This document shows positions 62,792-64,000 of a stretch of DNA of 64,000 bases, piece after piece. The position numbers and the translations under genes are program-made. Source of the DNA: Carnegiea gigantea (taxonomy: Eukaryota; Streptophyta; Magnoliopsida; Caryophyllales; Cactaceae); the NCBI GenBank assembly GCA_029747015.1, contig JAKOGI010000002.1, positions 1,717,001 through 1,781,000 of the forward strand, written 5' to 3'. The notes under the pieces were generated by a model, which did not search any database, was not told where the DNA came from, and saw only the letters and a program-made list of their open reading frames with translations. Position 1 is the stretch's first letter. Each line of letters starts with the position of its first letter.

Positions 62792-63424
62792 TCAAACGTC
62801 ATATCCAGGATTTACTCTCTGTTGAACATCTCCATAACTCTCTAGCTCCTGTATATCTTCAGGACTACCCAAGAACAGAGGGAGTCTCTGGTGCAGCTTG
62901 ACAGGCTGAATTGAGAGAATCCTGTTTTTACCATCAGAACCTTTTCCCCCAGCCTGCTCTGCAATAAAGCTAAGGGGATTAGCTTCATAAACTAGTCGAA
63001 GATGGTCCCTTGGATTCATTGCAACTCCACCATACAATAAAGTCCTATGGAAATCAGCGACCAGCGAGCATATATAGCGTGCAGAATATTTCTTTGGATA
63101 TTGGCCTTTTCCTTGTCTAATGGTGTCAATGTACTGTCTTAAACCTTCAGGCCAATCAAAGTACCGAGCATCATTTACAGAATAAATCTGACCTGAAATG
63201 ACAAGCAGCCAATAGTCACCATCAGTCGAATCTGAGTCATGTGCTATTCTTTTCACATAAAAGAGTCCAACACATGTTTTTTTCAAGGATAGAAATGAGG
63301 GTTGAAAAAGTAAGACACGCCTTTACTCCTCCAATGGCCAAAAATACTATTAACAAGAGGAGAGATTTATCTGAATAGTTATGTTCTATTTCACCATCCA
63401 TGGACGCAATGGCATGATCAAACC

Positions 63425-63455
<31 letters not shown>

Positions 63456-64000
63456 AAAAAAAAACCAAAAACAAAAACAAAAAAGGGGAAAATTATAGAG
63501 AAAGGTAAACTGCACAAATGTTCCAAGATGCAATTTATCACACGATTCTACATGGTCTCTATATTGAATACCTCGAGATGGAATTTTTATACCGGGGTGG
63601 GTGAGGACAAAATCGCCCGTTGAACGGTCTAATGTGAATGCTTGCACACCAGTGCCAAAGGTAACACAGAAAATTGTGGCTGATGAATAGAGTACATAGC
63701 CAGCAGCAACAAGCCGGGTACCACTTTGAAGTGAATTAAGTGATGCCCTCTCCTCCTCAGGGAGGTGATCTATCTCAGCCAGCCGATTGTAAACACCAAA
63801 AATTGTTCCTGTTGGAATTGATGCATCAATATTCCGAGAACCATCAAGAGGATCCATAACCACCACAAAGGGACCATCATCAGTCAAACAAACAGGGGCT
63901 TCATTTTCTTCTGAAGCCACAACTGCTACTTTCCCGGACCTGTGAAGAGAGGACAGGATAATTTCGTTCTGCAGAACATATAAGGTGGTTACAATTAAAG
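62792..64000 (-). CDS. cpFBP2: Chloroplast fructose-1,6-bisphosphatase II, 3' part
   Basis: Hydrolyses fructose-1,6-bisphosphate to fructose-6-phosphate. Exons in view: 63968-63572 and 63192-62792 (TGA), 265 C-terminal residues; the rest lies beyond 64000. Metal-site motifs are SEENEAP and MDPLDGSRNIDAS (family: DPLDGS-NID). The substrate/active-site region is GGVAMNPRDHLRLVYEANP, with the conserved EQAGG and KLHQRLPLFLGS after it. The loop after FGVYNRL has no cysteines, whereas thioredoxin-regulated cpFBPase I has several there. This fits the redox-insensitive isoform II (At5g64380 type), with the C-terminus QQRVNPGYDV also typical. The intron at 63193-63571 has a C23-A19 tract. The transit peptide and N-terminus cannot be assessed. 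Confidence 0.94.
63423..63464. repeat. Composite homopolymer C23-A19 in the FBPase intron
   Basis: Twenty-three C followed by nineteen A (on the transcript T19-G23), in the small intron between the last two visible exons. Confidence 0.9.

Overview
This window is nuclear DNA of a flowering plant, probably a eudicot with fairly large introns. The evidence is plant-type multi-exon genes with GT-AG introns, a SINE of the Au type, plant L1-type LINEs, a Ty1/copia element primed from initiator tRNA-Met, Tourist-like MITEs, and an AT-rich background. I cannot name the species from sequence alone.

Layout. 1-9640 (+): the 3' part of a DRP3-type dynamin-related GTPase gene (19 exons in view; the 5' end lies outside). 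11786-17351 (-): a complete ten-exon TIFY-CCT-GATA zinc-finger transcription factor gene. 18458-22973 (+): a complete, very young copia retrotransposon with 235-bp LTRs, ATATA target duplication and one frameshift. 24229-27073 (+): a two-exon costars-family gene whose intron carries a perfect 543-bp tandem duplication. 27670-28525 (+): a broken type III polyketide synthase (chalcone synthase-like) fragment. 30480-38780 (-): a seven-exon gene for a five-KH-domain RNA-binding protein (HEN4-like). 43538-60949 (+): a 16-exon WDR75 (UTP17) homologue of the small-subunit processome. 62792-64000 (-): the 3' end of a chloroplast fructose-1,6-bisphosphatase II gene that runs off the window.

These are housekeeping and regulatory genes (organelle fission, ribosome biogenesis, RNA processing, transcription, carbon metabolism), not a gene cluster or operon. 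I joined exons by hand from conserved protein sequence, splice dinucleotides and phase. The GATA, costars, KH and WDR75 models close in phase from ATG to stop; the only uncertain splice site is in GATA exon 7.

The most unusual content is in the introns. Besides four long 5'-truncated LINE insertions with target duplications of 12-20 bp, there are three extremely short ones (78, 18 and 10 bp). In these, little more than the LINE 3' tail is bracketed by target duplications of 16-19 bp. There are also many composite homopolymer tracts (T)n(G)n or (C)n(A)n, one of them bracketed by a perfect 15-bp direct repeat. A retroposed OB-fold pseudogene, two GC-rich unclassified repeats, and a tandem duplication that copies a 3' splice site in the dynamin gene are also worth checking. 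I found no CRISPR array, rRNA gene or free-standing tRNA gene, and no clear new multi-gene system.
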